A stretch of DNA of 64,000 nt, taken from Barnesiella intestinihominis YIT 11860 (lineage in GTDB: Bacteria; Bacteroidota; Bacteroidia; Bacteroidales; Barnesiellaceae). Below are positions 45,923 to 54,018 of the stretch, piece after piece. The translations under genes were made by a program, and so were the position numbers. Position 1 is the stretch's first letter; each line of letters begins with the position of its first letter. The notes beneath the pieces are model-generated. The model saw only the letters and a list, made by a program, of their open reading frames with translations. It had not been told where the DNA came from and did not search any database. The DNA is taken from assembly GCF_000296465.1 (NCBI RefSeq), contig NZ_JH815205.1:1-64000 (forward strand). Reading direction: 5' to 3'.

Positions 45923-47250
45923 AACCGAAGACCAAGATACAGAAAGAGGTGGCAAGACTTTCCGCCAACCTTCGCCCCATATCAGCGACACAAATAGATT
46001 GGGCATACCGCCACTGCGTTGAGCATATCGGCTACCGCACCAAGAAAGGGAACATCACCTGTTCCGACTGCGGTCACGAGTGGCACAGCGACAGCGGACT
46101 ATGCGACACCCTTGAAGGCTGCACCTGCCCCAAATGCCATGCCGAACTCAAAGTGCAGGACACACGCAGACGCATCTACAAGGAAACGCAGAATTTCAGC
46201 GTGATAACCACCTGCAAAGGGTATCAGGTAATCCGCGTGGCGCAGGTCAGATGCGAGAGCAGGAAAGGCGAACCGATGCGTTTCTACTGCCACGAGGTCG
46301 TGCAGCGTTGGATTTCACCCGACGGCAAGGTTACGGACATGGCGTTGCTCCGTGGCTTCCTTTTCTGCTATTGCGATGTGTGGGCATTAGGCAGCGATAT
46401 GGAGGTAAGACCGCACAACAGCCTATACGATGATGTGGTGGCAAGAAGCTGTGCATATCCAAAGATGAGGATATTGCCCCAACTCAGACGTAACGGCTTC
46501 AAGGGCGATTTCCACGGCATCTCCCCCGTGCGTCTTTTCAAAGCCTTGCTTTCAGACCCAAGAATTGAAACCCTTATGAAAGGCGGTGAGATTGAGGTCA
46601 TGAAACACTTTCTTTTCAATACCCGTACTGCCGATGAATGTTGGGCATCATATCTGATTGCCAAGCGTCACAAGTATCAGATAGACAACCTCTCAATGTG
46701 GTGCGACTATCTGCGTATGCTCAAAAAACTCGGTCAAGACCTCCGTAACCCGAAGAACATCTGTCCCGAAGATTTCATGGCGGCACACGACAACGCAACC
46801 CGAAAAATTGAAGCCATACACGAGAAGGAAAGAGCCGCAGAGCAACGCCGTTGGGAGATTGAAAGGCGTGAGCGTGAGCAACAGCGACAACTCCAACGAA
46901 AGAAAGATGCGGAGGATTTCATCGCCAACAAATCCAAATTCTTCGGCTTGGTAATCACGGACGAGGAAATAATCGTCAAGGTGCTTGAAAGCATAGACGA
47001 GTATTACAACGAGGGCAAGACGCAGGGCATCTGCGTGTTTGGCAGTGGATACTACAAGAAAGCCGACACCCTCATACTATCGGCAAGGATTGGCGATGAG
47101 ATTATTGAAACCGTAGAGGTGGACTTGCGAACCCTCGAAGTGGTGCAGTGCCACGGCAAGCACAACCAGGACACCGAATATCACGAGCGCATCATAGACC
47201 TTGTGAACAAGAACGCCAACCTTATCCGTGAGCGGATGAAAGCGGCATAG
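45919..47250 (+). CDS. PcfJ-like protein
   Basis: A 443-residue PcfJ-domain protein. Near the N-terminus it has a zinc-ribbon-like region with CSDCGHEWHSD and CTCPKCHAEL, i.e. two CxxC pairs. The middle carries the PcfJ region (DNLSMWCDYLRMLKKLGQDL, YLIAKRHKYQ), and a charged coiled coil rich in arginine and glutamate follows (about 290-335). Homologues are widespread in conjugative elements and their role is not settled; nucleic acid binding is plausible from the zinc ribbon. Its start overlaps the PcfK-like stop. Confidence 0.8.
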   Translation: MKPKTKIQKEVARLSANLRPISATQIDWAYRHCVEHIGYRTKKGNITCSDCGHEWHSDSGLCDTLEGCTCPKCHAELKVQDTRRRIYKETQNFSVITTCKGYQVIRVAQVRCESRKGEPMRFYCHEVVQRWISPDGKVTDMALLRGFLFCYCDVWALGSDMEVRPHNSLYDDVVARSCAYPKMRILPQLRRNGFKGDFHGISPVRLFKALLSDPRIETLMKGGEIEVMKHFLFNTRTADECWASYLIAKRHKYQIDNLSMWCDYLRMLKKLGQDLRNPKNICPEDFMAAHDNATRKIEAIHEKERAAEQRRWEIERREREQQRQLQRKKDAEDFIANKSKFFGLVITDEEIIVKVLESIDEYYNEGKTQGICVFGSGYYKKADTLILSARIGDEIIETVEVDLRTLEVVQCHGKHNQDTEYHERIIDLVNKNANLIRERMKAA

Positions 47251-47274
47251 CATAACCCCTAAAACAACATTGAT

Positions 47275-47532
47275 ATGGAAGTAAGAATTGAAAGTATGAT
47301 TTGTGTGTGGGATGATGCAATCCCCACGATGTTCCTTGAATTTGTGAACCTCCTCACTCTCACAACGAGTGAGGGGGAATTGAGAAAGAGCGTAAAGGAG
47401 TTTGCCGAGAAGCACGAACTTGACAAGTTTTTCCTTTACGGCTTCGGCTCACACCATTTCTACCTGCACCAACGCTACACAAGCAACCCCGAAATGGTGA
47501 TGAAGAACAGAGTTCTGTCAGTACATTTTTAA
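47275..47532 (+). CDS. Small conserved element protein, unknown function
   Basis: An 85-residue protein, acidic in its first half, with FLYGFGSHHFYLHQRYTSNP near the end. No domain is recognised. It sits 24 bases behind the PcfJ-like gene in the same orientation and is likely part of that operon. Confidence 0.55.
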   Translation: MEVRIESMICVWDDAIPTMFLEFVNLLTLTTSEGELRKSVKEFAEKHELDKFFLYGFGSHHFYLHQRYTSNPEMVMKNRVLSVHF

Positions 47533-47551
47533 CCATCTAAAAAGCAACATT

Positions 47552-47785
47552 ATGACAACACGAATGACCATCAACGGAGTAAGCACCTGCGCGGAAGCAG
47601 GTACGGAGAAATACGAGCGTTTCCAATCGGGTATCGGAAGACGCAGGCGGACACTTGTGCAGTACGACTACCGCCACCCCATAGACAGAGAATTGTTCTC
47701 TTGTGTCAAACCCACGTTGGACGAGTGCCGAGCCGCACGGGACAAGTGGCTGAACGCAAAGAAGGGAAAGGAGGACAGACTATGA
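47552..47785 (+). CDS. DUF3873-like small protein
   Basis: A 77-residue protein whose pattern (STCAEAGTEKYERFQSG, QYDYRHPIDRELFSCVKPTL, DECRAARDKWL) matches my memory of DUF3873, a family found in Bacteroidales conjugative elements. The function is unknown. The next gene starts at its stop codon (overlap at 47782-47785). Confidence 0.7.
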   Translation: MTTRMTINGVSTCAEAGTEKYERFQSGIGRRRRTLVQYDYRHPIDRELFSCVKPTLDECRAARDKWLNAKKGKEDRL

Positions 47786-48027
47786 ACACGACCTATCAAA
47801 CGCTGATAGTCAAGTTCAGCGAACCTATCACGGCATTGGACGGTATCTTTGACGATACCGGAGCGTGGGGAACGGACACCCTCAAGGGGTGGATAGATGA
47901 TTACGAAAGCACACGTTTCACCGCCACCGACAGCCATACGGCAGTCATCACGAGCGAGTACAATATGGAATGTGTGAAAGAGTGGCTACAACGGCAGACC
48001 CCCATTTCCGAAATGCGAGAATTTTGA
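47782..48027 (+). CDS. Small conserved element protein, unknown function
   Basis: An 81-residue protein starting MNTTYQTLIVKFSEPITALD, overlapping the DUF3873-like stop by 4 bases. Alternating strands and helices suggest a small alpha/beta fold. No motif is recognised. The overlap supports the start chosen. Confidence 0.55.
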   Translation: MNTTYQTLIVKFSEPITALDGIFDDTGAWGTDTLKGWIDDYESTRFTATDSHTAVITSEYNMECVKEWLQRQTPISEMREF

Positions 48028-48080
48028 ACGGGATGGCGGTGTCCGCACCGCCAATACTTAAAACCCTAAAAACAAAAGAT

Positions 48081-48389
48081 ATGATAGCCAAGACGATATT
48101 ACAGCAGATAGGCGGAAAACGCTTCACCGCCATGACAGGTAGCCGTGATTTCATAGATATGGGCAACGGCTTACGGATGAGCCTTGCAAGGAACAAAACA
48201 AGTGCCAACCGCCTTGACATCATCTATGACGAAGGGGCAGACCTCTACAATATGCGCTTCTACCGCAGGACGTTCAGCAAAAAGACCTTTGAGTGCAAGA
48301 CAAAGGACATTGCCGTACACGAGGGTATCTATTTTGATATGCTGGAGGAAATGTTCACGATGGTGACGGGACTTTACACACGCTTTTGA
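48081..48389 (+). CDS. Small conserved element protein, unknown function
   Basis: A 102-residue protein (MIAKTILQQIGGKRFTAMTG...), basic, with an alpha/beta pattern and FDMLEEMFTMVTGLYTRF at the end. I chose the ATG at 48081 because the region before it overlaps the preceding gene's end in another frame. This type is common in Bacteroidales mobile elements. It is the last gene before the ermF insert. Confidence 0.6.
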   Translation: MIAKTILQQIGGKRFTAMTGSRDFIDMGNGLRMSLARNKTSANRLDIIYDEGADLYNMRFYRRTFSKKTFECKTKDIAVHEGIYFDMLEEMFTMVTGLYTRF

Positions 48390-48483
48390 GTGGCGGGGCG
48401 GCGAGAGCCGCCCTACTTTCTTTCAGTGAGCATGATGGCGGACAAAGAAAGTAGCAAAGAAACCTTTGTCCAATCTGCGATAA

Positions 48484-48511
48484 CTAAAAAATCCGCAAGT
48501 AAAACTTGCGG
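48484..48511 (-). terminator. Rho-independent terminator for leftward transcription
   Basis: CCGCAAGT (48493-48500) and ACTTGCGG (48504-48511) form a perfect stem with a 3-base loop. On the minus strand it is followed by ATTTTTTAG. It would stop transcripts coming from ermF and the intron. Confidence 0.7.
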
Positions 48512-48849
48512 AGGCTATATATTGGGTCGTTATTTTTTGGTGGAGGGGAATGATAATCTCGAACCGTTGAACTACACATTTCTGCTTCGTCTCCATTTCC
48601 CCCAACGATTTGATACGTTCAATCATTTTTGTTGTTGAAATCGTGGAGAAGTGAATAGACAGTATTACCCGACAGAGCAACTATGACAACGTAACGCCTT
48701 TACAAAAAAGTCGGTACACGAAACCCATAGACTAATTGTCTTGACCTAAAAGAGATTGGAATTTTCAGGACTGCCTATCACTTAGATAGAAGTCCAAGGT
48801 CTGCTGAAATACATAATTCAAAAATTGAAATTGCTTGACTGCAAATTTA

Positions 48850-48859
48850 GTAACTTTGC
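48850..48859 (+). promoter_or_regulatory. TAACTTTG box, second GTANNTTTGC match
   Basis: GTAACTTTGC fits both a -7 promoter element (TAACTTTG) and the att-like core. A short frame, MKTDRI, starts at 48888 behind it and runs into the intron boundary. No clean -33 element at the right distance is seen. Confidence 0.35.
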
Positions 48860-48905
48860 TTGACAAATTAACGAGAAAGAAGAGAAAATGAAAACCGACC
48901 GCATA

Positions 48906-50819
48906 ATCGAGTAGACGGCTCCGCCAGTAACTGACGGAGTGCGCCTCTCACACCACCGAGCGTACGGGTCACGTACTCGGCGGTTCGCAAAGAGATGGGT
49001 TAAGTTGTAAATGTAATTCAGTTAAGGAAACATATCCTCTTTTCTTCAAGCGTTGTAAAGTAATGGTAGTGCCTAGAATAGGACTTTGTGCTATTGCCCA
49101 ACCGCCTTTCCGTGTTCTGCTCCAAGCGTAGGCATGGTCTTGGTCTACACCTAATCGAATCAGGTTTTTCCTTTTCCTTTCGGGTTTTTTCCAATGATGC
49201 CAAATGCAATAGCGCAGTCGGTTGCGAAGCCAACCATCTAAATCTCGTAATTTGCCCAAAATACTCGTGCCTTGGAAATAGTTCAACCATCCGCGTTGCA
49301 CTTCTTTTATCTTGGCAATACGCTCTTCAAATGTGGCTGGTGTGGTTTTTCGGGTGATTGTTTTAAGTCGTTCTTTTAGTTTCTTCCATGCTTTTTCCGA
49401 TACAATAAGTTGGTATTGATTTTTACTTCCTTTCTCGTACGTAGGTACGAATCCGAAACCCAAAATTGTGAAGTGGATTGGTTTTCTGATACCACTCTTT
49501 TCTTCATTTATAGTTAATTTGAGTTTGTTTTTCAAAAACTTTTCAATTACCACTCTTGTTGCCTTGGCTTGATTGTGGCTTTTGCAATAAATACTAAAAT
49601 CATCCGCATAACGTACAAATTTGTGTCCTCTTCGAGTCATTTCCTTATCCAGTTGATGTAGTAAAATGTTCGACAATAATGGACTTAAAGGGCTTCCTTG
49701 CGGAACGCCTTTTCTTCTCTTTCGTAGCTTTCCGTTGATTTTAATAGGTGCTCTGAGCCATTTGCGTATGAGTTGCATGGTAGCTTTGCATTTCACTTTT
49801 TGATAGATTAAATTCAGTAATAAACAGTGGTCAACTTCATCAAAGAAGTTTTTCAGGTCAATATCCACAATGTGGTTTAATCCTGAATGGATGTAATCCC
49901 GAGATTGTCCAACGGCTTGTCGGGCATTCTTGTGAGGTCTAAATCCATAGCTGTAATTACTAAATTCGGGCTCAAAAAGTGGTGCAATAGTTTGTGCTAA
50001 GGCTTGTTGCAACACACGTTCTGTAGTGGTGGGAACACCCAATAATCGAGTTTTCCCATTTCCTTTCGGAATTTCAATACCTAAAATGGGTTGTACTTGA
50101 TAGTTGCCTTGTTTGATTGCTTCAATCAGTTGTAGTTTCTTTTCAGAAAACACCTTGCGGAGCTCTCTTATAGAAACACCATCAACACCCGCACTACCTT
50201 TATTGGCAATCACGTGTTCCAATGCTCTTTGAAGATTAAACGGATGTACTACTCTTGTTATCATTTTAGTTGTTTTTAACCTGTTTTCGTTAAGTAGGGC
50301 TACTATGTGTTCCGTTACCTATTGAAAACCTCTTTACGTTCAGTCCTTCCTTGTTTGTGAGACCTATGCGGTATCTATTCGCACCTCGTTTGCCCTCAAG
50401 TACTATGACCTCTGCTGACTTCTTGGATTGATTAACTCGTAATCGCCAAGACCTCCCCTGGTAAATGCTTTTTCCTTCCGTCTATCGCCGGTACATCTAC
50501 ATAACAATAATCTGATTTAATAGCATGTTCAGAACACTGTTTTGGACTTCGTATTGCTGTGGATACTCATCCTTATTGTTATGCCTCTTATGTACTTTCT
50601 GTTCGTCGGTACAGACTTTTGCAGTTCTGCTTCCTTCAGTGCATACCTCACGATAAACCACCTTGCAGCTTGCTAACGATTCGGGGTTTCAATCCGCTCG
50701 TAAGGGACTTGCACCCTCTGGAAAAATAACACCCCGAAAACTTGGTTCGTAAAACTAAATTTGTATTTTTGAACTATTTGAAAAGCTTTCGGGGTGTGTC
50801 CTGCATATGCAGGGCACAC
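48906..50819 (-). mobile_element. Group II intron, class C type
   Basis: A retroelement of about 1.9 kb read leftward. The proposed 5' end is GTGTGCCC (50819), fitting the GUGYG rule; the 3' end is CTACTCGAT (48906). Domain V is visible near 48945-48985 as a stem GTACTCGGCGG/CCACCGAGCGTAC, followed by domain VI. It encodes the reverse transcriptase at 48969-50264. It inserted next to a large hairpin behind ermF, the kind of target class C introns use. Boundaries are accurate to a few bases only. Confidence 0.75.
48969..50264 (-). CDS. Group II intron reverse transcriptase/maturase (class C-like)
   Basis: A 431-residue intron-encoded protein. It has reverse transcriptase blocks (GVDGVSIREL, IPKGNGKTRLLGVPTTTERV, SYGFRPHKNARQAV, DIDLKNFFDEVDH, VPQGSPLSPLLSNILL) with the active site FVRYADDF, a maturase/thumb region (VQRGWLNYF) and a C-terminal DNA-binding part (WLRNRLRYCIWHHWKKP). 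There is no HNH nuclease domain, as in class C proteins such as GsI-IIC. It would splice the intron RNA and copy it into new sites. Its last codons (EPPST) run into intron domain V. Confidence 0.9.
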   Translation of the reverse strand: MITRVVHPFNLQRALEHVIANKGSAGVDGVSIRELRKVFSEKKLQLIEAIKQGNYQVQPILGIEIPKGNGKTRLLGVPTTTERVLQQALAQTIAPLFEPEFSNYSYGFRPHKNARQAVGQSRDYIHSGLNHIVDIDLKNFFDEVDHCLLLNLIYQKVKCKATMQLIRKWLRAPIKINGKLRKRRKGVPQGSPLSPLLSNILLHQLDKEMTRRGHKFVRYADDFSIYCKSHNQAKATRVVIEKFLKNKLKLTINEEKSGIRKPIHFTILGFGFVPTYEKGSKNQYQLIVSEKAWKKLKERLKTITRKTTPATFEERIAKIKEVQRGWLNYFQGTSILGKLRDLDGWLRNRLRYCIWHHWKKPERKRKNLIRLGVDQDHAYAWSRTRKGGWAIAQSPILGTTITLQRLKKRGYVSLTELHLQLNPSLCEPPST

Positions 50820-51009
50820 ACATATGGTAGCCGATAATTGCCGGCTTTCGTGCCAACTTGATACTTTGGTGCTTTTAACGAACCGAAGTGCTAAATTGAT
50901 ACGAAAGTGCTGTAAATCCGGCAACTACGGCTACCATTTTTCGTTATGCGGCAGCTTAAAAGACGACACCAAACCAGAAAAATCATCTTGACAACCACCC
51001 GACTTTGAA
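50265..51009. other. Intron 5' part and region behind ermF
   Basis: From 50265 to 50819 this is the structured 5' part of the class C intron (domains I-IV on the minus strand). From 50820 to 51009 it holds the inverted repeat and the short spacer behind the ermF stop codon. No protein gene is supported. Confidence 0.6.
50824..50937. repeat. Long imperfect inverted repeat behind ermF
   Basis: ATGGTAGCCG (50824-50833) pairs with CGGCTACCAT (50928-50937), and TTGCCGG (50838-50844) with CCGGCAA (50918-50924); the interior continues imperfectly. The outer arm TTATGCGG (50944-50951) matches CCGCATAA (48899-48906) on the far side of the intron, so the original structure was larger and is now split. 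Confidence 0.75.
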
Positions 51010-51810
51010 CTACGAAGGATGAAATTTTTCAGGGACAACTTCCAGCATTTCCAAAAAACAGTTTACCCATTGACTTGGAGACAAACAAACAATTTGAGCA
51101 TTAAGGTTTAAACCGAATTTTTCCGAAATTGACCTGACCTGACTTTTCCTGAAAATCGACTTTAAAGCTGTTTTTACAGATAAATCAGGTTTCTCTAACA
51201 GACAGGAAATAAATGCTAAGTATTTGGCTTTAAACTTAAAATCAAAAAATAACTGTTTTCTTTTAATGTTTAACAGGGCTGATTTGACAGTTGGCGGTGG
51301 AAAGAAACTTTCAGGACCTACCTCATAGACAAGTTTCAAATCAAAAAAAGTATGATAGAAAACGGTATATGGATTGTAAAGCTTCCTCGAAAATAACTTT
51401 TGTGTAGGTTCTAACTGAAGGACAATGGAACCTCCCAGAAAATTTCCAAGACTCTCAAACATCAGGATTTTGAAAATATCGGAAGTAATGCCATAAGGAA
51501 TATTTGACACCACTTTGAAAGGAAATTTCGGAACTGCAAAATTCCTAAAATCACAACCGACAACTTGAACATTTCGGGCATCAGAAAATAATTTTCGTAA
51601 ATGTTCAACCAAAGCTGTGTCGTTTTCAATAGCAACAACATTGTTGGCGATTTTTAATAAATGAACAGTAAGAAACCCCTTGCCTGCCCCAATATCTAAA
51701 ACCGTATCCTGATTACTTATATTTGCTTGTCTTATTGCATCTTTTATTAGCACTTTATCAATAGTAAAGTGCTGACCCGTAAAACGAACGGGCAATTTCT
51801 TTTTTGTCAT
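51010..51810 (-). CDS. ermF: Erm(F) 23S rRNA adenine-N6 methyltransferase
   Basis: A 266-residue Erm methyltransferase, recognised as Erm(F), which methylates A2058 of 23S rRNA and gives macrolide-lincosamide-streptogramin B resistance. SAM-binding motif I is VLDIGAGKGFLTVHLL, acidic motif II is AIENDTAL, and the catalytic motif IV is SNIPYGI. The start at 51810 (MTKKKLPVRFTGQHF) gives the known length. The frame stays open upstream, so an ATG at 51876 could add 22 residues. Low G+C compared with the surrounding tra genes marks it as a recent arrival. It lies between the lysozyme gene and the class C intron. Confidence 0.95.
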   Translation of the reverse strand: MTKKKLPVRFTGQHFTIDKVLIKDAIRQANISNQDTVLDIGAGKGFLTVHLLKIANNVVAIENDTALVEHLRKLFSDARNVQVVGCDFRNFAVPKFPFKVVSNIPYGITSDIFKILMFESLGNFLGGSIVLQLEPTQKLFSRKLYNPYTVFYHTFFDLKLVYEVGPESFFPPPTVKSALLNIKRKQLFFDFKFKAKYLAFISCLLEKPDLSVKTALKSIFRKSQVRSISEKFGLNLNAQIVCLSPSQWVNCFLEMLEVVPEKFHPS

Positions 51811-52029
51811 TAGTAACTTCTTACAGGTGAATACTTGAATTGTTCCTTTCTGAATTTTCCTAAATACTTTCTTCATAATTTCGCTATACTTTTTATGGTT
51901 AATAACTATGTTTTGTATTGCTCTCACAACACTTACAACTTGAAGTGTTATTTGGAAACCGATAGGCAAAAATGGCTCAACGATGTCAATTAACGAGAAA
52001 ATCCTACGATAATCTATCAAGTGATAGAG
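51811..52029. other. Region upstream of ermF
   Basis: About 220 AT-rich bases that should hold the ermF promoter; I found no clean TAnnTTTG box. AACACTT (51928-51934) and AAGTGTT (51943-51949) form an inverted repeat. No IS end was recognised. Confidence 0.4.
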
Positions 52030-52066
52030 CAAAAGACGTGCCAAGTTAAATATGGCACGTCTTTTG
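52030..52066. terminator. Strong terminator between lysozyme gene and ermF
   Basis: CAAAAGACGTGCC (52030-52042) and GGCACGTCTTTTG (52054-52066) form a perfect 13-base stem with an 11-base loop, with an internal T run on either strand. It probably ends the tra operon transcript. Confidence 0.8.
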
Positions 52067-52084
52067 CCAGTTTTGTCAGTCCTT

Positions 52085-52612
52085 TTATGGGATATACAAC
52101 AGCGCAAACTCCGCCTTTCTCCGTTTGAGCAGCATGGCGTGGCGTTTTCCTTTGTAGTTGCAGAAGGCTATATACTCACGGTAGATGTTCCTGTCACCAG
52201 CTTCCAGCTTCTTGATTAAGGTGCTTTTGGGGATTGTTTTGCTGCCTAACAGCTTCGCCGGTCCCACATTGTAAGCTAACGTGCCAAGCAAAATCGAATC
52301 AACCCCGAATTTACGGAACATGGCGACAAATTTGCGCAGGTCTTTCCGCAAAAGTTCATCCGCATCCCGTTTTGTCATGGTTCGTGCCGAATACTTCTCG
52401 TTTGGCAAAAGTTTGTGACCCCAACCGACGTATGGGTAGTGTTTTTCTGAGTGCCAGCCTTCAAAGTAGCGGCAGCATAAAAAAGCACGTTCCATAAGCG
52501 GCAGTCGGTAGATTGCCGCCTGCCCGTCCGTTCCCTCTTGGCGGCTGATCTGCGCGGACACAGAACAGACCGTCAGAAGTGAACAGAGCATTGTCATGAA
52601 TACACGCATCAT
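52085..52612 (-). CDS. Phage-type lysozyme (GH24-like) of the conjugation operon
   Basis: A 175-residue exported glycoside hydrolase. Signal peptide (MLCSLLTVCSVSA), catalytic glutamate in CRYFEGWHSEKHYPYVGWGH, and LAYNVGPAKLLGSKT resemble T4-lysozyme-like muramidases. It would open peptidoglycan locally so the mating channel can be built. It starts 4 bases before the end of traQ (overlap 52609-52612) and closes the tra operon, the usual place in CTnDOT-type elements. Confidence 0.85.
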   Translation of the reverse strand: MMRVFMTMLCSLLTVCSVSAQISRQEGTDGQAAIYRLPLMERAFLCCRYFEGWHSEKHYPYVGWGHKLLPNEKYSARTMTKRDADELLRKDLRKFVAMFRKFGVDSILLGTLAYNVGPAKLLGSKTIPKSTLIKKLEAGDRNIYREYIAFCNYKGKRHAMLLKRRKAEFALLYIP

Positions 52613-53112
52613 TTCAACAAGGGGCTGAAGTTGCCGATGGGAACGATGGTAAGATCGTCGTCCTTTACATTCCTGTTGTTGAAGTCAAATTCCAGTTCGT
52701 AGGAGTTGCTAAAGTTATCCTCCACCACCACGATGAAATTATGCGCCTCATCACCCGCCGCCGTGTAGTACAGGCGGAATTTTTCGTTCTCCAGCAGGTA
52801 GCGGTCGTTAGGCAGGAAGGTGATGCCGTTATCCATTTTGAGCGAGCCTTCCCCCTCGAACTGGAAATAGCGGATGGTATAGAGCGTACCCGAAAAGTCG
52901 CCCTCCTTTTTCAGTTCACAGCGGATTTCCACTGTCTGCCCCTTTACTACCTTGTTCGGCACGGGCATGACCTCCACCGTGAAGGGATAGGACTGCTGGA
53001 TGTCCATGTCATCGTCACATGACACGAGGGTGAATGACATGGCGGCTATCAGGCATAACGCCACTGCCTTGAATATTGATGTTCTCTTGTTTCTGTTGTT
53101 CAGTATGTTCAT
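52609..53112 (-). CDS. traQ: Conjugative transposon protein TraQ (DUF3872)
   Basis: A 167-residue lipoprotein: signal with lipobox ALCLIAAMSFTLVSC, then a beta-rich domain starting YPFTVEVMPVPNKVVKGQTV and ending NNRNVKDDDLTIVPIGNF. This matches DUF3872/TraQ of CTnDOT-type elements. I chose the ATG at 53112 (MNILNN), which gives the lipoprotein signal and overlaps the traP stop by 4 bases. Its role in transfer is not established. Confidence 0.85.
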   Translation of the reverse strand: MNILNNRNKRTSIFKAVALCLIAAMSFTLVSCDDDMDIQQSYPFTVEVMPVPNKVVKGQTVEIRCELKKEGDFSGTLYTIRYFQFEGEGSLKMDNGITFLPNDRYLLENEKFRLYYTAAGDEAHNFIVVVEDNFSNSYELEFDFNNRNVKDDDLTIVPIGNFSPLLK

Positions 53113-54011
53113 TGTTCTTCGATTTTTAGATGGTTGTTTTTCTGTTTTTTCGTTGTCAGTTGCAGGTACTCGTTCAAGTCCTTGCAACCGTCATAGAGGG
53201 AGGAACGGTCGGTGACACGTTCCCCGTATCGCATGGTAAGTGCGGCAAGCGTCCGCCGTCCGGCTTCGTCACGGTCGAGGAAGCAGCCGATGCGCCCGTA
53301 TCCGTCCAGCAATCCCGCCGCCTTCTCCACGTTGGCGACTGAGTTCAGCACAAGACAGTCAGCGTTACCGGTTACACCAAGCGTCACGGCAGAGAGAAAG
53401 TCCATGAAGCCCTCGAACACGAGGCACTCGTCAGCCGGGATGTCATTCGCCTTTACCAGTGATACAGACTTCGGAGGTATGCAACCCTTGAAATATCGGC
53501 TTCTGACTTCATAGCCACCTGCCATGTTCGGAAAGCCAACGGCAAAATACCGTTTCCCACGCACACCGTAGTTCAAGCGGCAGCAGTGACGGGATGCGAT
53601 GGCGTAAGGGATGCCCCGTTCCTCTAAATACTCCGTCAGCAGTGAGCGGAGCAGCGGAGCGACCTCCACATCCTCAAAAACGGATTCGGTCGGCTTCGAG
53701 AGATAGACGGGCTTTTCCCATCCGGCAACCGTCATATTGGCGGCTTCCGCTATGAACTTCGCTTGCTTCATGAAGTCATCGCTTTGCAGAAACTCCCCGG
53801 CAAGCGTGAAGATGTCGCCGCCCTTGCCCAAACCGAAGTCGTACCAGAGCTGTTTCGCCACGTTCACACGGAAAGAGGATGTGCGCTCGCCCCTGTACGG
53901 GGCAAGATACCACAGCTCGTTACCGCTCCTTCTGACAGGCTCATGCCCCAGCCGTGCGAGAAAATCCGCAAGCGGCATCCTTCTGACAGCATCTATTTCC
54001 GTCCTTTCCAT
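53109..54011 (-). CDS. traP: Conjugative transposon TraP, CHC2/Toprim primase-like
   Basis: A 300-residue DNA primase-like protein. The N-terminal part (about 1-95) resembles a CHC2 zinc-binding fold, with RGERTSSFRVNVAKQLWYDF and GKGGDIFTLAGEFLQSDDF, but its cysteines are largely missing. The C-terminal Toprim domain has ECLVFEGFMDFLSAV and GCFLDRDEAGRRT, with acidic metal ligands. It would prime the complementary strand of the transferred DNA. The ATG at 54011 is used; upstream codons lie in traO in another frame. Confidence 0.88.
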   Translation of the reverse strand: MERTEIDAVRRMPLADFLARLGHEPVRRSGNELWYLAPYRGERTSSFRVNVAKQLWYDFGLGKGGDIFTLAGEFLQSDDFMKQAKFIAEAANMTVAGWEKPVYLSKPTESVFEDVEVAPLLRSLLTEYLEERGIPYAIASRHCCRLNYGVRGKRYFAVGFPNMAGGYEVRSRYFKGCIPPKSVSLVKANDIPADECLVFEGFMDFLSAVTLGVTGNADCLVLNSVANVEKAAGLLDGYGRIGCFLDRDEAGRRTLAALTMRYGERVTDRSSLYDGCKDLNEYLQLTTKKQKNNHLKIEEQ

Positions 54012-54018
54012 GCCCGTG

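Larger units (their letters stand above)
48390..48905. other. Gap between accessory operon and ermF insert
   Basis: No gene is supported. It holds a terminator at 48484-48511, a tRNA-end-like sequence near 48538-48580, a GTAACTTTGC sequence at 48850, and one outer arm (48899-48906) of the repeat that the intron interrupts. Confidence 0.5.

Noticed and set aside
50824-50951. Integron attC site
   Set aside because: The arms resemble attC cores but each has one mismatch, and no integrase or cassette array is present. Kept only as a hairpin repeat.
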